A stretch of DNA of 49,438 nucleotides from Vreelandella subterranea. GTDB taxonomy: Bacteria > Pseudomonadota > Gammaproteobacteria > Pseudomonadales > Halomonadaceae. Location of the stretch: assembly GCF_900111305.1 (NCBI RefSeq), contig NZ_FOGS01000015.1:1-49438 (forward strand), given 5' to 3'. Of the stretch, positions 25,134 to 35,887 are shown in pieces. Numbering within the stretch: the stretch's first letter is position 1; each line of letters opens with the position of its first letter. The translations under genes and the position numbers were made by a program. Under the pieces are notes generated by a model. It made no database searches, was not told the origin of the DNA, and worked only from the letters and a program-made list of their open reading frames with translations.

Positions 25134-26381
25134 ATGCGAGATCGCGGAAGAACACGACGTTTGATGGGGTTGGGTGCACGCACCGGCGGAGCGCTGCTCA
25201 AGACACGCTTGGGTGGCCAGGCAGACTGGCGGTCCCTGGGCGAGGCGCTATTCGAGGGTCTCTCCGAGCTGAAGGGCCCGGCCATGAAGCTGGCGCAAAT
25301 CATGTCCCAGTGGGATGACCTGCTGCCGCCGGATCTTGCCGAGGAGCTGGCGCGCCTGCAACGCCAGGCGGAACCAATGCCCTGGCCGCGCATCCGCGAG
25401 GCGCTGGTGATGCAGTACGGTGATATTGAACAGCATTTCCAGGCAATTGAAGAGCGCCCCTTTGCCAGCGCTTCCATGGGGCAGGTGCACAAGGCGGTCA
25501 CCCATGCTGGCGAGACGGTGGTACTAAAGGTGCAATACCCTGGGTTGGCGGATGTACTGGAAAGAGATCTCAAGCAGGTCAGGCGTATCATGAGCCTGGG
25601 CCGCTGGTTCAAGGTTCCCCAGGCGCGGCTGGATGCGCTGTTTGAAGAGCTGGCGGCGGGGCTGCGCGATGAGCTCGACTATCGTGCTGAGGCCGACGCG
25701 ATGGCGCGCTACCGCGAGCGTTATCAGCAAGACGCGCGCCTGGTCATTCCTGAGCCGCTGTTTGATCTATCCGGCCAGCACGTGCTCGCCATGCGCTTTG
25801 TTGACGGCACCCCGCTACGTGAGCTGGAGAGCGCCGACGATAATACTCGTCAGAAAGTCGCATCGGCCCTGGCGGACTGGATCACTGAAGAGTTGTTCAC
25901 CTATGGCGAGCTGCACGCTGACCCGCACGCGGGTAACTTTGCGGCCGATGACCAAGGTCGACTGGTGATTTACGATTTTGGCGCTGTGATTCCGGTGCCC
26001 GAGGCCCGCCTGAAAGCAATGATGCAGCTCCTCGATGCGACCCTTGCCCATGACCCGATGGCGATGGATGAAGCGCTGATGCAAATGGGCGGCCGCCAGG
26101 GGCAGGGGGCCCCCTTGTCGCTTTACCGCGAATCCGCTGAGTGTGTGGCGCCGCTGTTTAGCCTCGGTGAACAGGACTTCAGCGATGTGCGTGTCCATCG
26201 CCGCCTGCGCGAACTGACGCCCAAGGTATGGGCGGCCATGGACCGTCTGCAGCCCCCCGCCGATACGCTGCTGCTTTCCCGCGCCCTGAATGGCCATTAC
26301 TGGAACCTGGTGCGCCTGCGGGCACGGCTCGATATGCACTCGCGGACGGCACCCCTGCTTGAATGGGTCCGAACGGCTTAA
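25134..26381 (+). CDS. ABC1/UbiB-family atypical kinase
   Basis: A 415-residue soluble protein of the ABC1 (AarF/UbiB/COQ8) kinase-like family. The family N-terminal extension has the KxGQ-type motif in LKGPAMKLAQIMS, with Q at the usual site; the Ala-rich loop reads ASMGQVHKA, followed by VVLKVQYPG (the ATP lysine), ELDYRAEA, MRFVDGTPL, and the catalytic HADPHAGNF with DFG. It lacks the two C-terminal membrane helices of UbiB, so it is probably a paralogue and not the ubiquinone factor itself. The start is ATG 25134 after a GAGG; a TATAAT at 25078-25083 could be its -10 box. Role unknown, perhaps lipid or quinone homeostasis. Confidence 0.87.
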   Translation: MRDRGRTRRLMGLGARTGGALLKTRLGGQADWRSLGEALFEGLSELKGPAMKLAQIMSQWDDLLPPDLAEELARLQRQAEPMPWPRIREALVMQYGDIEQHFQAIEERPFASASMGQVHKAVTHAGETVVLKVQYPGLADVLERDLKQVRRIMSLGRWFKVPQARLDALFEELAAGLRDELDYRAEADAMARYRERYQQDARLVIPEPLFDLSGQHVLAMRFVDGTPLRELESADDNTRQKVASALADWITEELFTYGELHADPHAGNFAADDQGRLVIYDFGAVIPVPEARLKAMMQLLDATLAHDPMAMDEALMQMGGRQGQGAPLSLYRESAECVAPLFSLGEQDFSDVRVHRRLRELTPKVWAAMDRLQPPADTLLLSRALNGHYWNLVRLRARLDMHSRTAPLLEWVRTA

Positions 26382-26971
26382 TCGAGACGCTTCATCCAGA
26401 ACACCATCGTTTTGTGGCTCTCTTCATTTTCGCCGATGTCTTTCCAGGCGAAAGTGGTAGTGAGTTCCGGGTGACGTTGGTACCCCTGGGCATTCCAGAA
26501 GCCGTGCAGCGGACGATAGTTGGATGGCTTGAGCGGGTGGTCGGCGGGGCGCTCGACAGCGCAGAAAGCGGCAATATCAAATCCCTTCAGCTTGGCATGC
26601 GCCTCGCGTTCGGCCATGAAGCGTTTGCCAATGCCGCGGCCACGGTAAGCGTGAAGCAACACCGATTCGCCGTAATAAAACACGCTCGCGGGGGTAATGC
26701 CGTTAGCCTCGAACGGGCGGCGGAACTCGTCGACTTCATCGGCCAGGGGCTGTCCGGTGGCGGCACCCACCAGTGAGTCGCCGTCGAAGGCCAGAACGAA
26801 GAGGCTGTCTGGATTATCCGCGTAGCGACCCAGGTAATCCGCTTCGTAGCTTAGGTCGCCATCGTACAGATAGGGGTAATCACGAAATACCTCGATGCGC
26901 AGGCGTGCCAGTGCCTGGACATGAGGCGTTATTTCGGCGCCCTGGCAGGTGGTCAGTGTTAGCGTGTCCAT
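26378..26971 (-). CDS. GNAT-family N-acetyltransferase
   Basis: A 197-residue enzyme with the GNAT fold. The acetyl-CoA pyrophosphate loop is clear in AYRGRGIGKRFMAEREAHA (R-x-x-G-x-G), preceded by the beta4 strand YYGESVLLH and followed by the AAFCAVERP strand. The C-terminal HPLKPSNYRPLHGFWNAQGY matches a common clade of uncharacterised bacterial GNATs. The acceptor is unknown. The start ATG 26971 follows AGGAGAG on the minus strand. Its last four bases overlap the end of the convergent ABC1 kinase gene. Confidence 0.85.
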   Translation of the reverse strand: MDTLTLTTCQGAEITPHVQALARLRIEVFRDYPYLYDGDLSYEADYLGRYADNPDSLFVLAFDGDSLVGAATGQPLADEVDEFRRPFEANGITPASVFYYGESVLLHAYRGRGIGKRFMAEREAHAKLKGFDIAAFCAVERPADHPLKPSNYRPLHGFWNAQGYQRHPELTTTFAWKDIGENEESHKTMVFWMKRLD

Positions 26972-27124
26972 TGGTTTGCTCTCCTGATAAAGCGTTGCTT
27001 GGCTGGGTAAAAGGGCTGCCTGCTGGCAGCCCTTGGCGATCTTGCCAATCCTCTCTGCGTGCCCCCAATGGTCATGCTAGACTATGTCGCTTTTCAATAG
27101 GGTCTTTTATAAGTGGAGACGGCA

Positions 27125-28954
27125 ATGCTGGCGGTATGGGTCGATCAGCTGCTGGGATTTGCCTCCGGGGCACTCTCGGCAATCAGGCAGGATGAACACT
27201 ATCCCGATTTTATGACCTGGGTGCGTGCCGAGGGGGCGGAATATTTCAATGGTGATCTGGCGACGGCCCAGGCGCTTGCCCCTATTTTATGGTCGCAAAC
27301 GCCACTGGAACGGCTGGATTTTGCCTGCGAGCCCCTGGCCACGCCCGGTCGCAACGAACCCTGTTGGTGCGATTCAGGGCACAAGTACAAGCAGTGCTGC
27401 GCGCAGGTCGAATTCCCCACCGAAATCCCCGAGCAGATGATGTGGATGCTTTCACTGCGCGAGTGGAAGGGCGCGACCCTGAAAGCCGCGCTGGAGAGCC
27501 AGCGCGCGCTGCCCCAGGCACTGCTCGAGGCCGGGTTGATTGCCGCCGAAAGTGGCCAAAGCGGCCGTGCCATGCAGATTCTTGAATCGCTGTTCGATGG
27601 CAGCGACTGGTCGCGGCTACCGGAGCAGGCAGAGCCCGCGTTCGAAATTCTGCTGGATATTTACCAGGAGCGCGGTTTTACCCGCAAGCGCGCCGACCTG
27701 CTGGATGAAGTATTGGAACGCGGGCCGCTGTTTCTGCGCGGGGTGGCACTTGAACGGCTATGCCTGACGCACCTGGACAACGATGACCTGGATAGCGCCC
27801 GTGCAGCCTTTGTCAAAGCCCAGCAGGCATTGCCTGACTCGCCGACGCTGGCGTATATCGAAGCCATGCTGTTGTTGCATGAAGGGCACGAGCGTGAAGC
27901 CAAGGAGCGCGCCAATTTCTGGTATCGCCGCTTGGTCCGGCAGGGCGATCTTGACGACGATCAGCTGGACTTCCTGGCGGCGCTTGCCGACAACCCCGGT
28001 GCGACCCTGGCGGATCAATTGCTCAGCGCTGAGGAAGACCTGGCAACGCCGTTGATTTCATTGCAGGCGCTGCTCGCCGCGCTGCCCACTGCGCCGAAGA
28101 TCGACATCACTCCAAATCCTGATACCGGGCATCTGGAGTACCACGTCAGCGCACGCGAAGCGACGCTTTTTGCCGCCTGGCACGAGCAGTTTCAGGTCAT
28201 GGTTGACGATGAGGTCGCGCTGGGGTTCCGAGGCGACCCCTGGGGCAATGCGGTGGAGTGGATGTCGGCATTGTGCGCCCATCCCGAGTGGCTGGATGCG
28301 CCGCAAGTGGTGCAGGACCTGACGCTGGCCCTCACCAGCCGTTTTGGCAGTTTGCCGTGGATGGCGCCCAGTCTGCTCGCTCCGCTTGCCAAGCGTCTCT
28401 CGCGCTGGCTGACCCAGGCACGCGCTGAGGGCGAAGGTAGCCTGCGCTGGGACGATGCCAATAACGCCATCCTGTTGCGCATTGGCCTGGCCCTGGTAGT
28501 GGGCATGGAGCGTGGCGCGCGTCAGCATTCACGCGAACTGGCTGAAGAACTTCTGGCGATCGACCAGGAGGACAGCCTGGGGCTGAGCGAACTGGTGCTG
28601 GACCAGCTGCTGCGCGACGACCGCAATGAAGAGGCGCTGGCGCTTACCGAACAAGCCAGCAGCGATAGCTCGCTGGAACTTGGGTTGCTGATGGGTCGCA
28701 CGCTGGCACTATACCGCCTAGGCCATCACGAAGCCGCAGAACGTTCGCTCAAGGAGGTGGTCGCCCATAATCGCCATACGCTGGATATGATATGCGCTGA
28801 AAACCCGCGCCCGGTCATGCCGCACTCCGATGGTCAGGTTGACCCCGGGTCACGCGCCGAGGCCTGGCAGTACCGCACGCTAATGCGTGATCAGTGGCGG
28901 ACGACCCAGGGAGCGTTGGACTGGCTCGATGCCCATCGCCCTGCGAGTCGTTAA
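27125..28954 (+). CDS. SEC-C motif protein with TPR-like repeats
   Basis: About 609 residues. ATG 27125 is preferred to GTG 27113, since GGAG lies 6 bp before it. A helical N-terminus is followed by a SEC-C zinc motif at about 73-90, GRNEPCWCDSGHKYKQCC, with the C-x-C-x8-C-C ligand spacing found at the end of SecA. The rest is alpha-helical with degenerate TPR-like repeats (for example LEAGLIAAESGQSGRAMQIL and LLLHEGHEREAKERA), suggesting a scaffold that binds protein or RNA. The family is uncharacterised. It is flanked by the divergent acetyltransferase and the convergent ampG, so it is monocistronic. Confidence 0.82.
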   Translation: MLAVWVDQLLGFASGALSAIRQDEHYPDFMTWVRAEGAEYFNGDLATAQALAPILWSQTPLERLDFACEPLATPGRNEPCWCDSGHKYKQCCAQVEFPTEIPEQMMWMLSLREWKGATLKAALESQRALPQALLEAGLIAAESGQSGRAMQILESLFDGSDWSRLPEQAEPAFEILLDIYQERGFTRKRADLLDEVLERGPLFLRGVALERLCLTHLDNDDLDSARAAFVKAQQALPDSPTLAYIEAMLLLHEGHEREAKERANFWYRRLVRQGDLDDDQLDFLAALADNPGATLADQLLSAEEDLATPLISLQALLAALPTAPKIDITPNPDTGHLEYHVSAREATLFAAWHEQFQVMVDDEVALGFRGDPWGNAVEWMSALCAHPEWLDAPQVVQDLTLALTSRFGSLPWMAPSLLAPLAKRLSRWLTQARAEGEGSLRWDDANNAILLRIGLALVVGMERGARQHSRELAEELLAIDQEDSLGLSELVLDQLLRDDRNEEALALTEQASSDSSLELGLLMGRTLALYRLGHHEAAERSLKEVVAHNRHTLDMICAENPRPVMPHSDGQVDPGSRAEAWQYRTLMRDQWRTTQGALDWLDAHRPASR

Positions 28955-28957
28955 GCG

Positions 28958-30325
28958 TTAGCGGGCGGCCGTAACGGGGGCGGGAACGAGCTGCTTGTCG
29001 CGGTTGATCCAGATGGCCAGCAAAATGGCGGGCAAGCCGAGCAGGGTGGCCAGCACAAAAAAACTGGCATAACCCTGGTCAGTCACCACGAGCCCGCCAA
29101 AGCCGCTGAGGAACTTCCCGGGTAGCGTCATCAAGGATGAAAACAGCGCGTACTGGGTGGCGGTATAGGCGCGGGACGTCAGGCTGGAGAGAAAGGCGAT
29201 GAATACCGCGCTGGCCAAGCCGTTGGCGAGGTTGTCCCCGGTGATGGTGAGTACCAGCATGGGCAGTTGATCGCCGATCAGCGCCAGGGCCGCAAACAGC
29301 AGGTTGGTGGCCATGACAATGCCCGCCCCAAAGATCAGCAGCGGCCCAATGCCGTAGCGCGCCACCAGCAGCCCGCCGAGAATCCCCCCCGCAATACTCA
29401 TCACGATACCGAATACATTGGTCACGTTGGCGATGGTCTCCAGCGAAAACCCCAAGTCGATGTAGAGCGGGTTGGCCATCGAGGCCATGGCCAGATCGCT
29501 GATGCGAAACACGCCGATAAACACCAACAACCACAGCGCCTTGATCCCATAGCGGCGGAAAAAGTCGGTGAACGGGCAGACGATGGCGCCAATCACCCAG
29601 GCGCCCATTCTGCGCAGTATTTTGGGCTGGCCACGGCTGGCACGAATAAAGGCCCGCACCTTGGGTTCGTGAATCAATTGCACCGTCAACGAGGCGCGCT
29701 TGGGTTCCGGCCGCAGCAGCACCGTTATCACGCCAATGCCGACCAGTGCTGCCATGGTCAGGTACGCCACCTGCCAGGACACCGCCGAGGCGACATACAA
29801 CGCCAATGCACCGGCGGCGATTAACCCGCCGCGATAGCCGATGATATAGGTTGACGCCATCGCGGCTTGCATATCGTCGTCAGCGGATTCAATCCGAAAC
29901 GCATCGATGGCGATATCCTGAGTAGCGGAACCGAAGGCCACCAGCAGTGCGAAGGCGGCGACCCAGCCCAGATTGCCTACGGGGTCGAGCCCGGCAAGGC
30001 CGATGAGCCCGCCGGCGATCATGGCCTGGGCGAGCAGCATCCAGCCGCGTCGCTGGCCAAAATGGCGGGTGAGTACCGGCAGCGCCAGACGGTCGACCAC
30101 CGGTGCCCAGAAGAACTTGATCGAATAGAGCATACCTACCCAGGCGAAAAAACCGATCGCCGCGACCTCGACGCCGTCGCTACGCAGCCAGGCGGAAAGC
30201 GTCGAGAATACCAGCAGGAAGGGCAGTCCGGCGGAAAACCCCAAGAACAGCATGGTAATGACCGGGGCGCGCAGGTAAATCGCCAGGGCAGCGCGCCAAC
30301 TGCGCTGGGGTTTAAGGGTGGGCAT
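28958..30325 (-). CDS. ampG: AmpG-type muropeptide permease (MFS)
   Basis: A 455-residue transporter with 12-14 hydrophobic segments. ATG 30325 follows CAGGAG on the minus strand; the longer open frame from 30391 lacks such a site. The AmpG hallmarks are present: LGFSAGLPFLLVFSTLSAWLR at the first helix, KFFWAPVVDRL, the GSATQDIAIDAFRIE segment (D-x-x-x-D-A-x-R) and ITGDNLANGLASAVFIAFLSSL in the C-half. AmpG brings anhydromuropeptides from cell-wall turnover into the cytoplasm and controls beta-lactamase induction in many gammaproteobacteria. It is divergent from the SlyD-like gene and 3 bp from the convergent SEC-C gene. Confidence 0.9.
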   Translation of the reverse strand: MPTLKPQRSWRAALAIYLRAPVITMLFLGFSAGLPFLLVFSTLSAWLRSDGVEVAAIGFFAWVGMLYSIKFFWAPVVDRLALPVLTRHFGQRRGWMLLAQAMIAGGLIGLAGLDPVGNLGWVAAFALLVAFGSATQDIAIDAFRIESADDDMQAAMASTYIIGYRGGLIAAGALALYVASAVSWQVAYLTMAALVGIGVITVLLRPEPKRASLTVQLIHEPKVRAFIRASRGQPKILRRMGAWVIGAIVCPFTDFFRRYGIKALWLLVFIGVFRISDLAMASMANPLYIDLGFSLETIANVTNVFGIVMSIAGGILGGLLVARYGIGPLLIFGAGIVMATNLLFAALALIGDQLPMLVLTITGDNLANGLASAVFIAFLSSLTSRAYTATQYALFSSLMTLPGKFLSGFGGLVVTDQGYASFFVLATLLGLPAILLAIWINRDKQLVPAPVTAAR

Positions 30326-30423
30326 GAAATGCGACTCCTGGGTAAGACGGTGACAGCGGCCGGATGATAAGCTGTGCCTACGCTTGGACACACGGCCAAC
30401 AGCTTACCGGAGAGGAGTTTTGT

Positions 30424-30942
30424 ATGTCGATTTCAGCACATCAGGTGGTTACCTTGCACTATCGTTTGCATGACGTGCTGAACGATGGCGGCGAGCAATT
30501 GCTGGATGATTCACAGGCGCGGGACAAACCGCTCGAATATTTGCATGGCCATGACAATATTCTGCCGGGGCTTGAGCGTGCCTTGGAAAACCAGCCAGCA
30601 GGTGCCGAGCTTAACGTAACACTAGCCCCGGCAGACGCCTACGGGGTTTATAACGAGTCATTGATACAAACGGTCAGCCGTGCCTCTTTCGGTAATACCC
30701 AACTTGAGGTGGGCAGCCGTTTTCAAACCGAGGGGGAAGCCGGGCCGCAGATCGTGACCGTGCTTGGCCTGGATGGGGACAGCGTCAGTATCGATACCAA
30801 CCACCCGCTGGCAGGCCATACGTTGCGTTATCAAGTCTGGGTGCTGACCGTCCGCGAGGCGACGCGGGCCGAATTGGCGAAAGGCCACCCGCTACCGCCG
30901 GGTACCGCGCACGACAAAGTGGAAGATCGCAAAGTTCTGTAG
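30424..30942 (+). CDS. SlyD-like FKBP-type peptidyl-prolyl isomerase
   Basis: A 172-residue soluble protein; ATG 30424 follows GAGAGGAG. It has the FKBP-with-flap layout of SlyD: V.LHY.L.D..GE.LDDS, then LEYLHGHDNILPGLERAL (the FKBP core), an inserted chaperone flap (about 70-120, V..ASF....LEVGSRFQTEGEAG), and the returning VSIDTNHPLAGHTLRYQV, which is diagnostic. The C-terminal tail is short and lacks the His/Cys-rich metal-binding stretch of E. coli SlyD, so the nickel role is unlikely. It helps fold proline-containing proteins. Confidence 0.87.
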   Translation: MSISAHQVVTLHYRLHDVLNDGGEQLLDDSQARDKPLEYLHGHDNILPGLERALENQPAGAELNVTLAPADAYGVYNESLIQTVSRASFGNTQLEVGSRFQTEGEAGPQIVTVLGLDGDSVSIDTNHPLAGHTLRYQVWVLTVREATRAELAKGHPLPPGTAHDKVEDRKVL

Positions 30943-31147
30943 CCAGGGTGCCTTCAAAATCACAGCGTTGGTGATGTGCGTTACGCTTTAACGAGTCAAA
31001 TAATATCTTGAATGCTAGGATGTTTGTACAATTCTGGCGGTCGGTTTTATGCCTACCGCATTCACTCATGCGTTAGGCTGCGTTGTTGCCAATGGAAAAC
31101 TCTGGTTGGTATCTAGATCAGAGTCAACACACAGGAGTTACCGCTAG

Positions 31148-33499
31148 ATGCAACTCGCCTTGTTAATGGGATTTGTATTGGCGGCGGCATCGCCGCTGCT
31201 CAATCGTTGGTTTGGACAGCGGGCAAGCCTGGTGATGGCGATATTTCCTGCTTTCCTCGCCGCTTGGTTGATTAGCCTTGCGCCATCGGTCGTCAATGAT
31301 GGTCCGATGTTACTGGAATGGCAGTGGGTGCCTTCGCTAGGCATTAGTCTTAGCTTCTTGCTTGACGGGCTGTCGCTGCTTTTTGGCCTGTTAATTACCG
31401 TGATCGGTACTTTTGTGCTGGTTTATGCGGGCGGCTATCTTAAAGGCCATGCTGATATAGCCCGTTTTCATGTGGCGCTGGTCGCTTTTATGGCGTCAAT
31501 GCTGGGGCTGGTGCTGGCAGATAGCTTGTTCACGCTATTCGTTTTCTGGGAACTGACCAGTATTACCTCCTACTTGCTGATTGGCTTCAACCATACCGAT
31601 ATTGAAGCCCGTAAGTCAGCTCGCCAAGGACTTTTCGTCACCGTTGCGGGTGGGCTGATGTTGATGGCCGGGTTGGTGCTGTTGGGGATCGCATCAGGTA
31701 GCTGGTCGCTCCATGAGATTAGCCAGATGGAAGGCGATCTGCGGCAACATGCGCTTTATACACCAATGCTCATCTGCCTGCTGATCGGTGCCTTCACCAA
31801 GTCAGCCCAGTTCCCCTTCCATTTCTGGTTGCCCAACGCCATGGCGGCACCAACGCCTGTATCGGCGTATCTGCATTCGGCGACCATGGTAAAAGCGGGT
31901 ATTTATCTGCTGGCAAGGTTACATCCCGAGCTCGGTGGTACAGCATTATGGGTAGGGATCCTTTCCTTGGTGGGCGCGACTACAATGCTGACCGGCGCCT
32001 TTTTAGCAATCCATCATACCAATATTAAAAAATTGCTGGCCTATTCCACCATCATGGCATTGGGTACTCTGACCATGCTGTTGGGCATCGGCACTGAATA
32101 CGCCATGACGGCATTTGTCACTTTCTTGCTGGCGCACTCCATGTACAAGGGGGCGCTGTTCATGGTGGCCGGTATTCTGGATCATGAGACCGGTACCAAA
32201 GACGTCACGGCCATGGGCGGGCTGCGTAAACTGATGCCGGTGACGGCAGCCATCACGATGGTGGCGGCATTATCGTTAGCCGGTGTCCCGCCATTGTTGG
32301 GCTTTATCGGTAAAGAGCTAATGCTTGAAGCCGCATTGGGGGCGGGTAGCTTTCGGCCATTGATCGTTTTGTTTGCCTTTGCCTCCGCCGTACTCACCAT
32401 AGCCGTTGCCGCTATCATTGCGCTGCGGCCGTTTTATGGTCAACGTCAGTCGACACCTCAAGACCCCCATGAAGCGCCGCTCAGCATGCTGCTGGGCCCG
32501 GGTCTGTTGGCTTTGGGGTCGCTTCTAGTCGGATTGGCGCCGGGGTTGCTGGGCGGTAATGCCCTGTTGACGTCGGCGGCTATTGCGGTGTCCGGTCAGT
32601 CGATGGACGTCTCCTTATCGCTTTGGCATGGCATTAACCTCCCGTTGATCATATCCATTATCAGTCTTGGTCTTGGCTTTTTGGTCTTCAAGCGCTGGGG
32701 GGGGGTGCGTTCGAAACTGGCATACCTCAACCCCATCATGCGCCGTGGCCCTGAGGCAGGTTATGAGGGCTTTATGAACGGTGTGGTGCTGTTTTCCGAG
32801 TGGCAAACGCGATTGCTGCAAAACGGCTATATGCGCAACTATATTCTCGTCATGCTGACCGTGCTGATTGCCCTGATTGGTAATTCGATTCTATTGCGTC
32901 ATTCTCCGCAGCTGGCATTTGAGCTGGATGTGCATTTCCACGAAGTCATCGTGGTGGGTACCATGGCGATGGGGGCGATATTCGCCACGATTTCCCGATC
33001 AAGGTTGGGCGCGGTGGTGTCAGTCGGCATCATGGGGTTCTCCATTGCGTTGGTCTTTATTCTGTTCAGCGCCCCTGATCTAGGCATTACCCAACTGCTG
33101 GTGGAGACGTTGACCGTCATCCTGCTGGTATTGGTGCTCTTCCGCCTTCCGCGTTTCTCAAATCTCTCCACCACCCTGGAGCGTATTCGCGATGGCGTGG
33201 CGGCGGCCTCGCTCGGGGTGCTGGTCTTCCTGTTGATCATGACGGCCTGGAGCATTGATCAGTTTGAGTCGATTTCCACCTACATGGTGGAAAACAGCGT
33301 GCCTTTGGCCCATGGGCTGAATATCGTTAACGTGATCCTGGTCGACTACCGTGCGCTTGATACCTTGGGTGAAATGTTTGTTCTGGCGCTGGCCGCCATT
33401 GGTGTCATTGCCATGTTGAGGCTGCGACCCGTTGAAGACGACGACAGCTCTGCTGTCAATGGCGGCAAACCAAATGCAAAGGAGCCGTACGATGGTTAA
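31148..33499 (+). CDS. mnhA: Na+/H+ antiporter Mrp complex, subunit A
   Basis: A 783-residue membrane protein, first of a seven-gene operon. The N-terminal 500 residues are homologous to complex I subunit NuoL/ND5: [60 protein letters not shown] (with the proton-path lysines), [12 protein letters not shown] and [12 protein letters not shown]. The C-terminal part has the DUF4040 and MbhE-like segments found in full-length MrpA ([29 protein letters not shown]). MrpA is not fused to MrpB as in PhaAB of rhizobia. The start is ATG 31148 after CAGGAGTT. The gene's end overlaps mnhB by 8 bp. It helps expel Na+ in exchange for H+, central to salt and alkali tolerance. Confidence 0.95.
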   Translation: MQLALLMGFVLAAASPLLNRWFGQRASLVMAIFPAFLAAWLISLAPSVVNDGPMLLEWQWVPSLGISLSFLLDGLSLLFGLLITVIGTFVLVYAGGYLKGHADIARFHVALVAFMASMLGLVLADSLFTLFVFWELTSITSYLLIGFNHTDIEARKSARQGLFVTVAGGLMLMAGLVLLGIASGSWSLHEISQMEGDLRQHALYTPMLICLLIGAFTKSAQFPFHFWLPNAMAAPTPVSAYLHSATMVKAGIYLLARLHPELGGTALWVGILSLVGATTMLTGAFLAIHHTNIKKLLAYSTIMALGTLTMLLGIGTEYAMTAFVTFLLAHSMYKGALFMVAGILDHETGTKDVTAMGGLRKLMPVTAAITMVAALSLAGVPPLLGFIGKELMLEAALGAGSFRPLIVLFAFASAVLTIAVAAIIALRPFYGQRQSTPQDPHEAPLSMLLGPGLLALGSLLVGLAPGLLGGNALLTSAAIAVSGQSMDVSLSLWHGINLPLIISIISLGLGFLVFKRWGGVRSKLAYLNPIMRRGPEAGYEGFMNGVVLFSEWQTRLLQNGYMRNYILVMLTVLIALIGNSILLRHSPQLAFELDVHFHEVIVVGTMAMGAIFATISRSRLGAVVSVGIMGFSIALVFILFSAPDLGITQLLVETLTVILLVLVLFRLPRFSNLSTTLERIRDGVAAASLGVLVFLLIMTAWSIDQFESISTYMVENSVPLAHGLNIVNVILVDYRALDTLGEMFVLALAAIGVIAMLRLRPVEDDDSSAVNGGKPNAKEPYDG

Positions 33500-33923
33500 G
33501 TCAGGCACCATTATTCTTAATACGGCGGCCCGCTTTCTGATGCCGTTGCAGTTGATGTTTTCGGTTTTCCTGTTGCTTCGCGGCCACGACGAACCAGGCG
33601 GTGGGTTCATCGCCGGCCTGGTGGCAGCCGGGGCCTTTACGCTTTATTTGTTTGCCTTTGGCGTCAGCGCAACCCGGGAGCTGCTTCGCATGGTCGACCC
33701 TCGGGACTTGATTGGTGTGGGGCTATTGTTTGGTATGGTGTCCGTGCTTCCGGCCTGGTTCATGGGGCAGCCGTTCCTGACGGCCCAGTGGTGGACAATT
33801 CCGGTTATCGACTTTAAAGCCTCCACGCCGCTTATTTTTGATGTAGGCGTCTTTTTGGCGGTACTTGGTTCGGTGATGGGCATGGTCATGGCGCTGATGG
33901 AGGCCGATAAGGATGAACCTTAA
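33492..33923 (+). CDS. mnhB: Na+/H+ antiporter Mrp complex, subunit B
   Basis: A 143-residue membrane protein starting at ATG 33492 after AAAGGAG inside the end of mnhA, so translation is probably coupled. The MnhB signature is clear: [32 protein letters not shown], with the GGGF glycine run, and a last helix [20 protein letters not shown]. It has four hydrophobic segments. It is part of the MrpA-side of the complex and is 18 bp before mnhC. Confidence 0.95.
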   Translation: MVKSGTIILNTAARFLMPLQLMFSVFLLLRGHDEPGGGFIAGLVAAGAFTLYLFAFGVSATRELLRMVDPRDLIGVGLLFGMVSVLPAWFMGQPFLTAQWWTIPVIDFKASTPLIFDVGVFLAVLGSVMGMVMALMEADKDEP

Positions 33924-33941
33924 GTTAATAAGAGGCGATAT

Positions 33942-34289
33942 ATGGAACCGCTAATGGCACTGGCGATTGGGCTGCTTTATGCCACCGCTGTTTTTATGAT
34001 GTTGCGCCGCTCCATCGTCAAGTTGGTAATTGGCTTACTGTTGCTTTCCAACGCGGCGAATCTGTTGATTTTTACCACGGCGGGAATGACGCGGGGAGCG
34101 CCGCCATTGATACCCGAAGGTCTTCAACAACCGTTGGGTGAGGTCGCCGACCCGTTGCCCCAAGCGGTCGTGTTGACCGCCATCGTGATCGCTTTCGGGG
34201 TGCTGGCCTTTGCCGTGGTGTTGATTCGGCGCGCCTATGAAATTGTCAAAGCCGATGATTTGGACAAGATGAAGGAAACCGACACGTGA
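33942..34289 (+). CDS. mnhC: Na+/H+ antiporter Mrp complex, subunit C
   Basis: A 115-residue protein homologous to complex I subunit NuoK. Three hydrophobic segments; the NuoK/MnhC patterns are [24 protein letters not shown] and [26 protein letters not shown], the latter the most conserved part of the family. ATG 33942 follows AGAGGCG. Its last four bases (GTGA) overlap the start of mnhD. Confidence 0.95.
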   Translation: MEPLMALAIGLLYATAVFMMLRRSIVKLVIGLLLLSNAANLLIFTTAGMTRGAPPLIPEGLQQPLGEVADPLPQAVVLTAIVIAFGVLAFAVVLIRRAYEIVKADDLDKMKETDT

Positions 34290-35887
34290 GGCCTGAAGTT
34301 GCACTGCCCGTCCTGCTGCCGCTCCTCTCCGGTGCCATATCGCTGCTTTTCTGGCGTTCGCGCCCCATGCAGCGGTTTATCGCCGTTGCCGGGAATGTAG
34401 CGTTACTCGTCGTTAGCCTCTGGCTGTTTGTTGCCACACTGTCTGACGGCTATATCACCATGCAGATGGGCAATTGGCCAGCGCCGTTTGGCATCACGCT
34501 GGTGGCCGATATGCTCAGTGCCGTCATGGTGCTGCTCACAGGCATTATTGGCCTGGCGATGGGAATCTATTCGCTGGCCACGACGGGGCGTGGCCATGAA
34601 AAGTTTGGCTACTATCCGTTAATGCACCTGTTATTGGCAGGGGTTGCGGGGGCATTTTTAACCGGCGATATTTTTAACCTTTATGTGTGGTTCGAGGTCA
34701 TGCTGGTGGCCTCGTTCGCACTGCTCACGCTAGGTGGCGAACGCGCGCAGATGGAAGGGGCGATTAAATATGTAACGCTCAATCTGTTGGCGTCGGTGAT
34801 TTTTCTAACCGCCGTGGGGCTCTTGTACGGTACCCTGGGTACCCTCAACATGGCCGATATCGCCTTGCGTCTGGATGTTGCTGAGCATACCGGGATGGTC
34901 GAGGTGCTGGCGGTTATGTTCATGGTGGCGTTCGGCATCAAGGCCGCGGCGTTTCCGCTTTTCTTCTGGCTTCCTGCTTCTTACCACACGCCGTCGGTGG
35001 CTGTGTCAGCATTGTTTGCTGGTCTGCTGACCAAGGTGGGCGTTTACTCCTTGTTCCGTGTCTTTACGCTGATGTTCGATCAGACCATGGGATATTTACA
35101 GGACATCATGTTGTGGGGGGCCGTGTTCACCATGGTCACCGGTGTCTTGGGGGCAGCGGCTCAGCACGAGTTCAGGCGCATCTTGTCCTTTCATATTGTC
35201 AGTCAGATCGGCTACATGATCCTTGGGTTGGCACTGTATACGCCGCTCGCCATTGCCGGCGGTGCCTTTGCCATCATGCACAATATTGTCGTCAAGACGA
35301 ACCTGTTTTTGATCAGCGGTATTACCCATCGCCTGCAAGGCACCTATCAACTGAAGAAAATGGGCGGGCTTTATCGGGAACGGCCATGGCTTGCCGTTGC
35401 CTTCTTTATCTCTGCCTTTTCTTTGGCCGGTATTCCGCCTCTGTCAGGTTTTTTTGCCAAGTTTGTACTGGTTCGTGCCGGCCTGGAGGCGGGCGCCTAT
35501 GTTGCCACCGGGTTTGCCCTCGCGGTGGGGCTGATGACACTTTATTCCATGGTCAAGATCTGGAACGAGGTGTTTTGGAAAGCGTTACCCGAGGATAACC
35601 TCGTACCTAGTTCGCAAACGCCAGTGGGCGATGATGGTCGGCTCGTAAAACCCAGCTTGTGGATGATGTACTTGCCAGTTGGGGTTCTAGCCCTGATGTC
35701 CTTGCTGATTGGCTTGTTCGCAGAGCCGGTGATGAATGTCATGACCGCGATAGGGGATCAGTTGACGACGCCTTCCGGCTATATTGAAGCGGTGCTGGGC
35801 GCTTCGGTGAGTCCTGAAGGTGCGTTGGCCTCACCCGGTGAGATTCAGGCTGAGGAGACAGAGAATGGTTCGGAGGACTTGCCATGA
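34286..35887 (+). CDS. mnhD: Na+/H+ antiporter Mrp complex, subunit D
   Basis: A 533-residue membrane protein homologous to NuoM/NuoN of complex I and to the N-half of MrpA. Conserved blocks: [23 protein letters not shown] (with the proton-path Glu), [42 protein letters not shown] (with the lysine), [21 protein letters not shown] and [13 protein letters not shown]. The start is GTG 34286, overlapping the mnhC stop. A polar C-terminal tail of ~60 residues ends rich in Glu. It overlaps mnhE by 4 bp (ATGA). Confidence 0.95.
   Translation: MRPEVALPVLLPLLSGAISLLFWRSRPMQRFIAVAGNVALLVVSLWLFVATLSDGYITMQMGNWPAPFGITLVADMLSAVMVLLTGIIGLAMGIYSLATTGRGHEKFGYYPLMHLLLAGVAGAFLTGDIFNLYVWFEVMLVASFALLTLGGERAQMEGAIKYVTLNLLASVIFLTAVGLLYGTLGTLNMADIALRLDVAEHTGMVEVLAVMFMVAFGIKAAAFPLFFWLPASYHTPSVAVSALFAGLLTKVGVYSLFRVFTLMFDQTMGYLQDIMLWGAVFTMVTGVLGAAAQHEFRRILSFHIVSQIGYMILGLALYTPLAIAGGAFAIMHNIVVKTNLFLISGITHRLQGTYQLKKMGGLYRERPWLAVAFFISAFSLAGIPPLSGFFAKFVLVRAGLEAGAYVATGFALAVGLMTLYSMVKIWNEVFWKALPEDNLVPSSQTPVGDDGRLVKPSLWMMYLPVGVLALMSLLIGLFAEPVMNVMTAIGDQLTTPSGYIEAVLGASVSPEGALASPGEIQAEETENGSEDLP

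Noticed and set aside
29267..29824. 185-residue plus-strand frame
   Set aside because: Antisense to ampG; rich in Gln/His/Arg as expected of a shadow frame.
31008..31032. TTGAAT...TACAAT as the promoter of the mnh operon
   Set aside because: The spacing is only 13 bp, too short for a sigma-70 promoter.
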